A stretch of 64,000 nt of DNA from Burkholderia lata (GTDB lineage Bacteria; Pseudomonadota; Gammaproteobacteria; Burkholderiales; Burkholderiaceae), in the NCBI RefSeq assembly GCF_000012945.1, contig NC_007510.1:1178001-1242000 (forward strand), written 5' to 3'. Shown here piece by piece: positions 27,871 to 35,383 of this stretch (position 1 is the stretch's first letter; each line of letters opens with the position of its first letter). The translations under genes were made by a program, and so were the position numbers. The notes beneath the pieces were generated by a model, which saw only the letters and a list, made by a program, of their open reading frames with translations, was not told where the DNA came from and did not search any database.

Positions 27871-28352
27871 TGTAAACAAGGCCGCGTGTCGCGCTGCGCG
27901 AATCTTGCCTTGGCCAGGGGCTCGCGATCGATTTTGAGATAAAATCCGGCATCCCGTCCTGCCTCATGTGCCAGAATCACGCTGCCGGCGGTCACGGGGT
28001 CAAGGAATGCCAAAAGGGCCTTCCACTCTAGAACGGACACCCAAGTCCGCGGGTTGCAAAGTGTTGCACCTTTGTAACAAAGTAAAGTGTTTGAAATGTT
28101 GTGCGCCGTATCAGGATTAACCCTAGATAATCGGCTCCGGGTTCGATTCCAGGTTTTTTACGAACCCCTGTCAACGGGTCTTCGTTTCAAACGTTCTATG
28201 CCTGTCGCGTCGCCGACGCTCCTTGAGCAGCGCGGGTTTGACGCCCCCGGCAGGCTGATTCGTCCGATTTTCGGACGAAATGCATCCAGCCCGGACCGCC
28301 GGCAGGTTGCCGACCCATACCTGGTTTTTAGCCGATTTTTTAGGAGTTACGC
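27871..28352. other. Intergenic region between the ABC exporter and the GT4 gene
   Basis: About 480 bp with no credible gene. It is clearly less G+C-rich than the flanks and holds the 13-bp palindrome CTTTGTAACAAAG (28070-28082) inside a cluster of CAAAG/CTTTG words (28056-28089), plus GATAAT at 28126. It probably contains the GT4 promoter and a leader of up to about 200 nt; no riboswitch was recognised. Confidence 0.5.
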
Positions 28353-29417
28353 ATGCGAATCGCCCAAATCGCTCCGTTGCACGAAGCGGTGCCCCCGAAA
28401 CTGTACGGTGGTACCGAGCGAGTGGTGTCCTACCTCACCGAAGCACTTGTCGAGATGGGGCATGACGTCACGCTCTTCGCGAGCGGCGATTCGCAAACCT
28501 CCGCGAAGCTCGAAGCGTGCTGGCCGCAGGCGCTGCGCCTCGACCCGACGATCCGCGACGTGATGGCCCCGCACATGCTGCTCCTCGAGCAGGTGCGCCG
28601 CCGCGCGGAAGAGTTCGATGTCCTGCACTGCCACATCGACTACTACCCGTTCTCGCTGTTCTCGCGCCAGCCGGTCCCGCATCTGACGACGATGCACGGC
28701 CGTCTCGACCTGCCGGAACTGCAGCCGATCTTCAACGCATTCAACGACGTGCCGGTCGTGTCGATCTCCGACAACCAGCGCATCCCGCTGCCGCAAGCGA
28801 ACTGGCTGTCGACCGTCTACCACGGCCTGCCAGAAAACCTGCTGACGCCGATCCCGAACGTGAAGCCGAGCTACCTCGCGTTCCTGGGCCGCATCTCGCC
28901 GGAAAAGCGCGTCGATACGGCGATCCGCATCGCCGAGCAGGCCGGCCTGCCGATCAAGATCGCCGCGAAGCTCGACAAGGCTGACCGCGCGTACTACGAA
29001 GAGAAGATCAAGCCGCTGTTCGCGCTGCCGCACGTCGAGTACATCGGCGAAATCAGCGAGTCCGAAAAGACCGAATTCCTCGGCAACGCGCACGCGCTGC
29101 TGTTCCCGATCGACTGGCCGGAGCCCTTCGGCCTGGTGATGATCGAGGCGATGGCTTGCGGCACGCCGGTGATCGCGTTCAAGCGCGGCTCGGTGCCGGA
29201 AGTGATCGACAACGGCGTGTCGGGCTTCGTCGTCGAAGACGAGCTGTCGGCTGTTGCCGCGCTCAAGCGCCTCGATACGCTGCCGCGCGAGAAGGTCCGC
29301 GCCGCGTTCGAAGCCCGCTTCTCGTCGAAGGTGATGGCAGAGAACTACGTGAAGGGCTACGAGGAACTGCTGCGCCAGAAGCGTCGCACGGTGCTCCGCG
29401 AAGTCAACGCAAGCTGA
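28353..29417 (+). CDS. Glycosyltransferase family 4 protein
   Basis: 354 residues, GT-B fold, with TAGGAG about 7 nt before ATG. N-terminal acceptor domain opens MRIAQIAPLHEAVPPKLYGGTERVV. The donor domain carries FLGRISPEKR and the E-x7-E motif within EPFGLVMIEAMACGTPVIAF. A nucleotide-sugar donor is expected from the family; the acceptor is not evident because no polysaccharide or lipid-glycosylation genes surround it. Codon use is strongly biased like the highly expressed genes here. Standalone gene with a long upstream region. Confidence 0.92.
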   Translation: MRIAQIAPLHEAVPPKLYGGTERVVSYLTEALVEMGHDVTLFASGDSQTSAKLEACWPQALRLDPTIRDVMAPHMLLLEQVRRRAEEFDVLHCHIDYYPFSLFSRQPVPHLTTMHGRLDLPELQPIFNAFNDVPVVSISDNQRIPLPQANWLSTVYHGLPENLLTPIPNVKPSYLAFLGRISPEKRVDTAIRIAEQAGLPIKIAAKLDKADRAYYEEKIKPLFALPHVEYIGEISESEKTEFLGNAHALLFPIDWPEPFGLVMIEAMACGTPVIAFKRGSVPEVIDNGVSGFVVEDELSAVAALKRLDTLPREKVRAAFEARFSSKVMAENYVKGYEELLRQKRRTVLREVNAS

Positions 29418-29598
29418 TTGCGGGCCGCCGCCGCGCTGCGGCGTGCGGCTTGCCATCGACGCCCCGTCCGGGTTCCCGGCGGGGCGTTGTCACATCCGCG
29501 GCGCGGATCTGTTGTATTCTCGCCGCGCCCGACGCTGCGAACGGCCTCCGAAGCGGCCCGGCAGGGCATCCGTCCGTCTGTCCAGACGGTAATGTCCC

Positions 29599-29604
29599 TA
29601 TAAT
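29599..29604 (+). promoter_or_regulatory. Candidate -10 element for the 29655 gene
   Basis: TATAAT, exact -10 consensus, 51 bp before the start codon; no good -35 is visible, so this is a partial promoter call. Confidence 0.45.
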
Positions 29605-29654
29605 GGCCGTGCCGTGAAATCCGGCCCCGCACGAATATCCAGAGGAGAGCAGTC

Positions 29655-30461
29655 TTGGCGAGAACGAAATCCACGCGCGCAGCGCCGGCCCCCGGCGCCG
29701 GTGTGATCTTCGCGTTGCGTGCGATCGGTCTCGTGCTGCTCGCGCGCTGGCTGTTCTCGATGTCCCAGATGGGTTATCGCTCGTCGCTGTCGGCGATGGT
29801 GTCGTCGCCCTGGGCGTTCGTCTACCTTCTCCTGATCTTCCTGCTGCTCGCACTGCCGGGCGCCGTCGCGCGTGCCGAACGGCCGTTTCATCCGCTGCCG
29901 CAGTGGCTGCGCCAGGCGCTGCGCGTCTTCGCGCTGATCGGTTTGCTGTTCGCGGTCTGGTCGATCGGCATGTTCGTCTGGGTGGACGGCTGGCGCCTCG
30001 CGCTGCAGGCGGTGACGGCGACCAACGGCTGGCTCGTCGCCGCACCGGCGCTTTATGCGGCGATCGTCTGGATCTGCCGCCCGCGGCCGCTGTGGCGGAC
30101 CAACGTGGCCGCCCGCCGCTTTGCGGTCGGTCGTTATGCGATTTCGCTCGACGTGCTGACGCGCACCACGATCGTCTGGATGGAAAGCCGCAAGGTCGGC
30201 CAGTACGACGCGCGCGAACTGTCGGTGCGCTGGCCCGGCCGGGCGGTACCTGCCGCAGGCGAGGGCGCATCGGACGCGCAGCCGGCCGTCGTGCCGCCGC
30301 GCCGCGGCAGCCTCTTCAATCGGCCGAAGGTCGAACTGCTGTGGGATTCGCCGGCGGCCGTCGGGCATAACCGGCAGATCGTCATGCGTGCGCCGCTCGC
30401 GACCGAAGGCGACCGCGTCGCGGTGCTCGCGCTCGACGCCGCGCTCAAACAGATCGTCTGA
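29655..30461 (+). CDS. Unknown inner-membrane protein
   Basis: 268 residues, TTG start at 29655 chosen for the AGAGGAGAG SD at 29641. About four hydrophobic helices lie in the first 150 residues (IFALRAIGLVLLARWLF, AFVYLLLIFLLLALPG, FALIGLLFAVWSIGMFVW, WLVAAPALYAAIVW). A soluble C-terminal part of about 110 residues, rich in Arg and Val, follows. I do not recognise a family. It precedes a DUF2214-like gene by 39 bp and may be co-transcribed with it. Confidence 0.7.
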   Translation: MARTKSTRAAPAPGAGVIFALRAIGLVLLARWLFSMSQMGYRSSLSAMVSSPWAFVYLLLIFLLLALPGAVARAERPFHPLPQWLRQALRVFALIGLLFAVWSIGMFVWVDGWRLALQAVTATNGWLVAAPALYAAIVWICRPRPLWRTNVAARRFAVGRYAISLDVLTRTTIVWMESRKVGQYDARELSVRWPGRAVPAAGEGASDAQPAVVPPRRGSLFNRPKVELLWDSPAAVGHNRQIVMRAPLATEGDRVAVLALDAALKQIV

Positions 30462-30500
30462 CAAGTCCCGCGCACGGCGTGCGGGCGACAGGGAGGCGTG

Positions 30501-30965
30501 ATGATCGTCCGCTGGTTACTGGCTGCCATTCACCTGAGTGCGTTCGGCGTCGCGTTTGCCGCGATCGCGGGGCGTAACCGCGCGTTGCGCCGGCTTATTG
30601 CGTCGGCGCAGGCGGTCGACTTGCCCGGCGTATTCAAGGCGGATGCCGCGTGGGGGCTGTCGGCGCTCGTGCTGATCGTGACGGGCCTGATGCGCGCGTT
30701 CGGCGGTTTCGAGAAAGGCTCGGCGTACTACCTGCACGAGCCGCTCTTTCACCTGAAGATGACCGCGCTCGTGTTGATCCTGCTGCTCGAAATCGTGCCG
30801 ATGCTCGGCCTGATCCGGTGGCGCGTCGCCGCGCGGCAGCAGCAGATGCCCGATCTCGGCCGTGCTCGCACCTATGTGAGGATCGGCCATTGGCAGGCGG
30901 TGCTGGTGATCGTCATCGTGTTCGCCGCGTCGGGGATGGCGCGGGGGATTGGGCTGGCCGGGTAG
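30501..30965 (+). CDS. DUF2214 family membrane protein
   Basis: 154 residues with four predicted helices. Start ATG 30501, not the GTG one codon earlier, because GGAGG (30492-30496) gives workable spacing only to the ATG. Conserved-looking words include VDLPGVFKADAAWGLSALVLIVTG and EPLFHLKMTALVLILLLE. Function unknown. Its last codons and stop lie inside the first unit of a degenerate G-rich repeat that fills the next 150 bp. Confidence 0.85.
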   Translation: MIVRWLLAAIHLSAFGVAFAAIAGRNRALRRLIASAQAVDLPGVFKADAAWGLSALVLIVTGLMRAFGGFEKGSAYYLHEPLFHLKMTALVLILLLEIVPMLGLIRWRVAARQQQMPDLGRARTYVRIGHWQAVLVIVIVFAASGMARGIGLAG

Positions 30966-31122
30966 GTGCGGCCGGCTAGGTCTGGTCGGGTAGAGGTTTG
31001 GCCGGGTAGGTGCGGCCTGCTCTAGCTCTGGCCGCGTAGGCGCGGCCTGATAGGTATGGCCTGGGCGAGGCAGGGCAGGCGAGGCCAAGGCAGGCTAGGC
31101 GAGGCCGGCCAGGCCAGCCATC
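30955..31122. repeat. Degenerate G-rich short tandem repeat
   Basis: Imperfect copies of GGCCGGGTAGGTGCGGCC, spaced 30-50 bp apart, grade into GGCGAGGC/GGCAGG words. It begins inside the 3' end of the DUF2214 gene and continues to about 31122. The remaining bases to the gudD stop (31261) show nothing recognisable. Confidence 0.6.
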
Positions 31123-31260
31123 GCTGCCACCACCATCATCGCGATCCCGTTCGACCTACGCAGCGTTTCCGCCCGATACCCACCAGCCCGGCCGCAGGCC
31201 GCATCGCTTCTTTCGATTCCGGCTCGACCGGGCGATCCTGCCGCCCGGTCCGTCCCGTGC

Positions 31261-32613
31261 TCAGCGCACGAGGCAAGGGCGCTTGTTGTTGAAGGTCCAA
31301 CCCGGAATCAGGTACTGCATCGCCGCCGCGTCGTCGCGGGCACCGAGCCCGTGCTGCTTGTACAGTTCGTGCGCGACCGCGACGGCATCCATGTCGATAT
31401 CGATGCCGAGCCCCGGCCGCTTCGGCACCTCTACCAGCCCGTTCTCGATCTTCAGCGGTTCGCGCGTCAGCCGCTCGCCGTCCTGCCAGATCCAGTGCGT
31501 GTCGATCGCGGTGACCTGGCCCGGCGCGGCGGCCGCGACGTGCGTGAACATCGCGAGCGACACGTCGAAGTGGTTGTTCGAGTGCGAGCCCCACGTGAGG
31601 CCCCAGTCGCGGCACATCTGCGCGACGCGCACCGAACCCTGCATCGTCCAGAAGTGCGGATCGGCGAGCGGGATGTCGACGGCCTGCAGCTGCACCGCGT
31701 GACCCATTTGCCGCCAGTCTGTCGCAATCATGTTGGTGGCCGTCGGCAGCCCCGTCGCGCGGCGGAATTCGGCCATCACCTCGCGGCCCGAGTAGCCGTT
31801 CTCCGCGCCGCACGGATCTTCCGCGTAGGCGAGCACGTGATGCTGATCACGGCACAGCCGCACGGCCTCGTCGAGCGACCACGCGCCGTTCGGGTCGAGC
31901 GTCACGCGCGCGTCGGGGAAGCGCTCGGCGAGTGCCGTCACGGCCTCGATCTCGCTCGCGCCTTCGAACACGCCGCCCTTCAGCTTGAAGTCGTTGAAGC
32001 CGTAGCGCGCATGCGCGGCCTCGGCGAGCCGTACGACGGCCTCGGGTGTCAGTGCGGCTTCGTCGCGCACGCGCGTCCAGTCGTCGGTCGCGCCGCTGCC
32101 GTCGCGGTAGGCGAGCGCGGTCCTGGTGCGGTCGCCGATGTAGAACAGGTAGCCGAGCATTTCGACGCGCTCGCGCTGCTGGCCCTCGCCGAGCAACGCG
32201 GCGACCGGCACGCCGAGATGCTGGCCGAGCAGGTCGAGCAGCGCGGCTTCGAGTGCGGTGACCGCGTGGATCGTCGTGCGCAGGTCGAAGGTCTGCAGCC
32301 CGCGGCCGCTCGCGTCGCGGTCGGCGAAGGTGCGCCGCACGTCGTTGAGCACCGCGTGGTAATTGCCGACCGGCTGGCCGACGACGAGCGCGCGCGCATC
32401 GTCGAGCGTGCGGCGGATGCTTTCGCCGCCCGGTACTTCACCGACGCCGGTCCGGCCCGCGCTGTCCTTCAGGATCACGAGGTTGCGGGTGAAGAACGGG
32501 CCGTGTGCGCCGCTCAGGTTGAGCAGCATGCTGTCGTGGCCGGCGACCGGAATCGCTTGCAGGTCGACGATACGCGGCGTGTCGTGGGAGGGCGAGGCAG
32601 TGACGGCGTTCAT
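31261..32613 (-). CDS. gudD: Glucarate dehydratase
   Basis: Enolase-superfamily enzyme converting D-glucarate to 5-keto-4-deoxyglucarate. 450 residues from ATG 32613. Family landmarks: [14 protein letters not shown] near the N-terminus, the KxK-type catalytic segment FNDFKLKGG, metal ligands in TLDPNGAWS and YAEDPCG, the ATNMIATDW block, and the catalytic His region [11 protein letters not shown] FadR-type regulator is divergent. The downstream aldolase/dehydratase and transporter genes often found with gudD are absent here. Confidence 0.94.
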   Translation of the reverse strand: MNAVTASPSHDTPRIVDLQAIPVAGHDSMLLNLSGAHGPFFTRNLVILKDSAGRTGVGEVPGGESIRRTLDDARALVVGQPVGNYHAVLNDVRRTFADRDASGRGLQTFDLRTTIHAVTALEAALLDLLGQHLGVPVAALLGEGQQRERVEMLGYLFYIGDRTRTALAYRDGSGATDDWTRVRDEAALTPEAVVRLAEAAHARYGFNDFKLKGGVFEGASEIEAVTALAERFPDARVTLDPNGAWSLDEAVRLCRDQHHVLAYAEDPCGAENGYSGREVMAEFRRATGLPTATNMIATDWRQMGHAVQLQAVDIPLADPHFWTMQGSVRVAQMCRDWGLTWGSHSNNHFDVSLAMFTHVAAAAPGQVTAIDTHWIWQDGERLTREPLKIENGLVEVPKRPGLGIDIDMDAVAVAHELYKQHGLGARDDAAAMQYLIPGWTFNNKRPCLVR

Positions 32614-32971
32614 GGGCGGCGATGGCGAAAGGGTGGGCAATGCCGTGCGGCAAAAGCTTTGCCGCGCGCGGCGGGAGGTGCGATCATTCGACAACCGACG
32701 TGCGCGGCGCGCAAGCCCCGCAAGTCGACGCAACCCGGAACGGGGTGGGAGCGGCAACCGATCCAGCGGAGCGCGGAACGCGAACGCTGGCTGATCGTAA
32801 AGCATGGGACCAGGCGGCGCTGGAATGCTCGCTTGAGTCGACAGGAGATCCATGTTTCGATCATCAGTCGTCGGATGACTTGTGACGCAGTATAATGAAT
32901 CATCGGCTTTCGCTCAAACCCCGCGTAAACCCTCGGCTCACATTACGATCATTCAAAAAGGAACCGGCCTC
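32614..32971. promoter_or_regulatory. Divergent gudD / FadR-type regulator control region
   Basis: 358 bp without a gene. TATAAT at 32891-32896 faces the regulator. The sequence CATCAGTCGTCGGATGACTT (32862-32881) contains the near-palindrome AGTCGTC-G-GATGACT (6 of 7 pairs) and covers the expected -35 position, a likely operator for the GntR/FadR protein. Confidence 0.55.
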
Positions 32972-33733
32972 ATGTCCGTGCCTACGCTTCCCGCAGCGCC
33001 GCGCCGTCGCGCACGCAGCCTCGCACAAGATGTCGTCGACGCGCTGACCGCGCAGATCGAAAACGGCACGCTGCGTCCCGGCGACAAGCTGCCGACCGAA
33101 ACCGAAGTCATGGCGGCGCAGGGCGTAAGCCGGACGGTCGTGCGCGAAGCGATCTCGCGGATGCAGGCGAGCGGCCTCGTCGAGACGCGCCACGGCATCG
33201 GCAGCTTCGTGCTGGAGCTGTCGCGCCGCCAGACGCTCGGCATCGACCCGGCGACGATCACGACGCTGCGCGACGTGCTCGCGGTGCTGGAACTGCGCAT
33301 CAGCCTCGAAAGCGAATGTGCGAGCCTTGCCGCGCAGCGCGCGAACGATACTGACCTGGCCGCGCTGCGGCGCGCGCTCGATGCGATCGCATCGGGGGCG
33401 GGCGGCGGCCGCGACACCGCGCAGCTCGACTTCCAGTTCCACCTGCAGATCGCGCAGTCCACCGGCAACCGCTATTTCGTCGACATCATGACGCAGCTCG
33501 GCACGTCGATCATCCCGCGCACGCGCGTGAATTCGGCCCGCTTTGCCGGCGACGATCTGGAGCGCTACGTCGGCCGCCTGAACCACGAGCACGAGGACAT
33601 CTACGAGGCGATCGCACGCCACGACCCGGAGGCCGCCCGTGCCGCGATGCGCACGCACCTCACCAACAGCCGTGAACGGCTGCGCCGCGCGCACGAAGCG
33701 GCTGAGGCCGAGCGCGACACGCAGGCCGGCTGA
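32972..33733 (+). CDS. FadR-subfamily GntR transcriptional regulator
   Basis: 253 residues from ATG 32972 (30 extra upstream codons are open but unlike the family). N-terminal winged HTH (LRPGDKLPTETEVMAAQGVSRTVVREAISRMQASGLVETR), then an all-helical FCD domain with metal/ligand histidines (FQFHLQIAQSTGN, NHEHEDIYEAI). Divergent from gudD, so it most likely responds to glucarate or a catabolic intermediate. Operator-like motif in its own promoter and a second copy of the left half just after its stop. Confidence 0.92.
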   Translation: MSVPTLPAAPRRRARSLAQDVVDALTAQIENGTLRPGDKLPTETEVMAAQGVSRTVVREAISRMQASGLVETRHGIGSFVLELSRRQTLGIDPATITTLRDVLAVLELRISLESECASLAAQRANDTDLAALRRALDAIASGAGGGRDTAQLDFQFHLQIAQSTGNRYFVDIMTQLGTSIIPRTRVNSARFAGDDLERYVGRLNHEHEDIYEAIARHDPEAARAAMRTHLTNSRERLRRAHEAAEAERDTQAG

Positions 33734-33786
33734 CGCACCGGGCGACGTGGCCGGCGTTGTCGCCGGCCCGGTCGAATCGCTTCAAC

Positions 33787-33805
33787 ATCAGTCGTCATAC
33801 GAGAT
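33787..33805. promoter_or_regulatory. Second copy of the CATCAGTCGTC motif downstream of the regulator
   Basis: CATCAGTCGTCATACGAGAT at about 33786-33805 shares its first 11 bases with the motif at 32862 and contains TCGT-CAT-ACGA, a FadR-type half-site pair. No gene starts next to it on the + strand, so it may be a relic of a lost target promoter. Confidence 0.4.
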
Positions 33806-33870
33806 CGATATCCCTTCATCGATCACCGGGGCCGGGCGGCTTTTCCGCCGCCGGCCGCCGGCACCGCCGA

Positions 33871-35019
33871 TCAGCCTCCCTTCGTCGTGATCGTCTTCCA
33901 CGCGCCGCTCTTCACCTGGTACAGCGTCGACATCCCGCTCTTCAGCGAGCCGTCGTTCGCGAACGAGATGCGGCCGGTGACCCCTTCGAAGTCGATCTTC
34001 TTCAGCGCCGGGCGATAGACCTTCGGGTCGGTCGAGCCGGCCGCCTGCATCGCCTTGATCGCCGCCCACGCCGCGTCGTAGCCGAATTGCGCGTACGACA
34101 GCACATCGACGCCGAAGCGCTTCTTGAAGCGCTGCTCGAAATCCTTCCCTTGCGGCAGCTCGTCGAGCGGCCGGCCGTATTCCCACGCCATCGCGCCTTC
34201 GGCGGCCGGGCCCGCGATCTTGATGAACTCGTTGTCCTTCACGCCGCCGCCGCCGACGAATTGCGCGTTCAGCCCGAGCTGGCGCATCTGCTTGATGAAG
34301 TTCGCGGCGAGCGAGTCGAGGCCGCCGAAGAAGATCAGGTCGGGGTTCTTCGCCTTCAGGCTCGTGATCTGCGCGCGGAAGTCGACCGCCTGGTTGCTGG
34401 TGAATTCGCGGCCGACGAGGTTCCCGCCCGCGGCCTTCACGGCCTTCTCGAACTCGTCGGCCTCGCCCTGGCCGAACGCGGTGCGGTCGTCGATGATCGC
34501 GATGCGCTTCGCCTTCGTCACGTCGACCGCGTACTTGCCCGCGTTGCCGGCGTTCTGGCCGTCGGTCGCGATCACCATGAACATGTTCGCGAGCCCGCGC
34601 GCGGTGAGCGTCGGGTTGGTCGCGGCCGGATCGATCACCGGGATGCCGGCCTTGTCGTAGACGACGGAAGCCGGAATCGTCGTCCCCGAGTTGAAGTGGC
34701 CGACCACGACCGACACGTTCTGGTCGACGAGCGCCTGCGCGGCCTGCACGCCGATGCGCGGGTCGGCCTGGTCGTCCTGCACGATGAGGTTGAAGTGCGC
34801 GGGCTTGCCGGCGATCTGCACCTTCTGCGCGGCGGCATCGTCGAGCGCGAGCTGCACGCCGTTCTGCAGGTCCTTGCCGTAACCGGCGTTCACGCCCGTG
34901 AGCGGCGCGGCGAAGCCGACCTTCACGTCGGTCGAATCGGCGGCCTGGGCGGCCTGTTGCGAGAGGAGGGCAAGCGCGGATGCAATCGACACCGACAGCA
35001 GGGAATGACGGAATTTCAT
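33871..35019 (-). CDS. Branched-chain amino-acid ABC transporter, periplasmic binding protein
   Basis: LivK/LivJ-type solute-binding protein of 382 residues from ATG 35019 (SD AGAGGAAC). Sec signal peptide 1-26 ending QQAAQA, then mature ADSTDVKVGFAAPLTGVNAGYGKDLQNG. Family landmarks include VVGHFNSGTTIPASVVYDKAGIP and GPAAEGAMAWEYG. No livHMGF permease or ATPase genes are nearby, so it is an orphan that must use transporters encoded elsewhere, or serve another role. Confidence 0.92.
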   Translation of the reverse strand: MKFRHSLLSVSIASALALLSQQAAQAADSTDVKVGFAAPLTGVNAGYGKDLQNGVQLALDDAAAQKVQIAGKPAHFNLIVQDDQADPRIGVQAAQALVDQNVSVVVGHFNSGTTIPASVVYDKAGIPVIDPAATNPTLTARGLANMFMVIATDGQNAGNAGKYAVDVTKAKRIAIIDDRTAFGQGEADEFEKAVKAAGGNLVGREFTSNQAVDFRAQITSLKAKNPDLIFFGGLDSLAANFIKQMRQLGLNAQFVGGGGVKDNEFIKIAGPAAEGAMAWEYGRPLDELPQGKDFEQRFKKRFGVDVLSYAQFGYDAAWAAIKAMQAAGSTDPKVYRPALKKIDFEGVTGRISFANDGSLKSGMSTLYQVKSGAWKTITTKGG

Positions 35020-35383
35020 GTTGTTCCTCTTGTTCGACACCTGCGAGTAAGTACCGCATGCGCTCGGGTGGGCCGAACGCGTGCGACGGGCGGGCGGTTC
35101 GACCGCTTCTCTGAATCGGGCGGGGAGGTCGGCATCGTTATCCTCGGAAGAATCTCCCGTCAGGCTCCGCGAAGAAGAGCCCCGATCGCCTCGATATATA
35201 GGTCGCCGATATGCCCGGGTCTTGGCAATTCGCCGCGCATTCGGTGCGGATTTGCGCATAGCTTCCGCGCGTGCGGCGGCAGCCGGTATCGGGAGTTTCC
35301 CGTCGCGAACGGAACGGGGGGAGAGGGAGGAGGTGCAGGGAGGCGGCGCGGCCCGCCGGGGCCGCGCCGCGCACGGGACGCCG
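35020..35383. other. Intergenic region between the LivK-like gene and the phospholipase C gene
   Basis: 364 bp with no supported gene. At 35343-35370 a very GC-rich hairpin (GCGGCGCGGCC / GGGGCCGCGCCGC) lies just past the phospholipase stop; it lacks a T-run. The rest presumably holds the promoter of the binding-protein gene. Confidence 0.4.

Noticed and set aside
28130..28160. tRNA T-arm-like sequence (GGGTTCGATTCCAGG)
   Set aside because: The putative stem has a mismatch and no acceptor, D or anticodon arm can be built around it.
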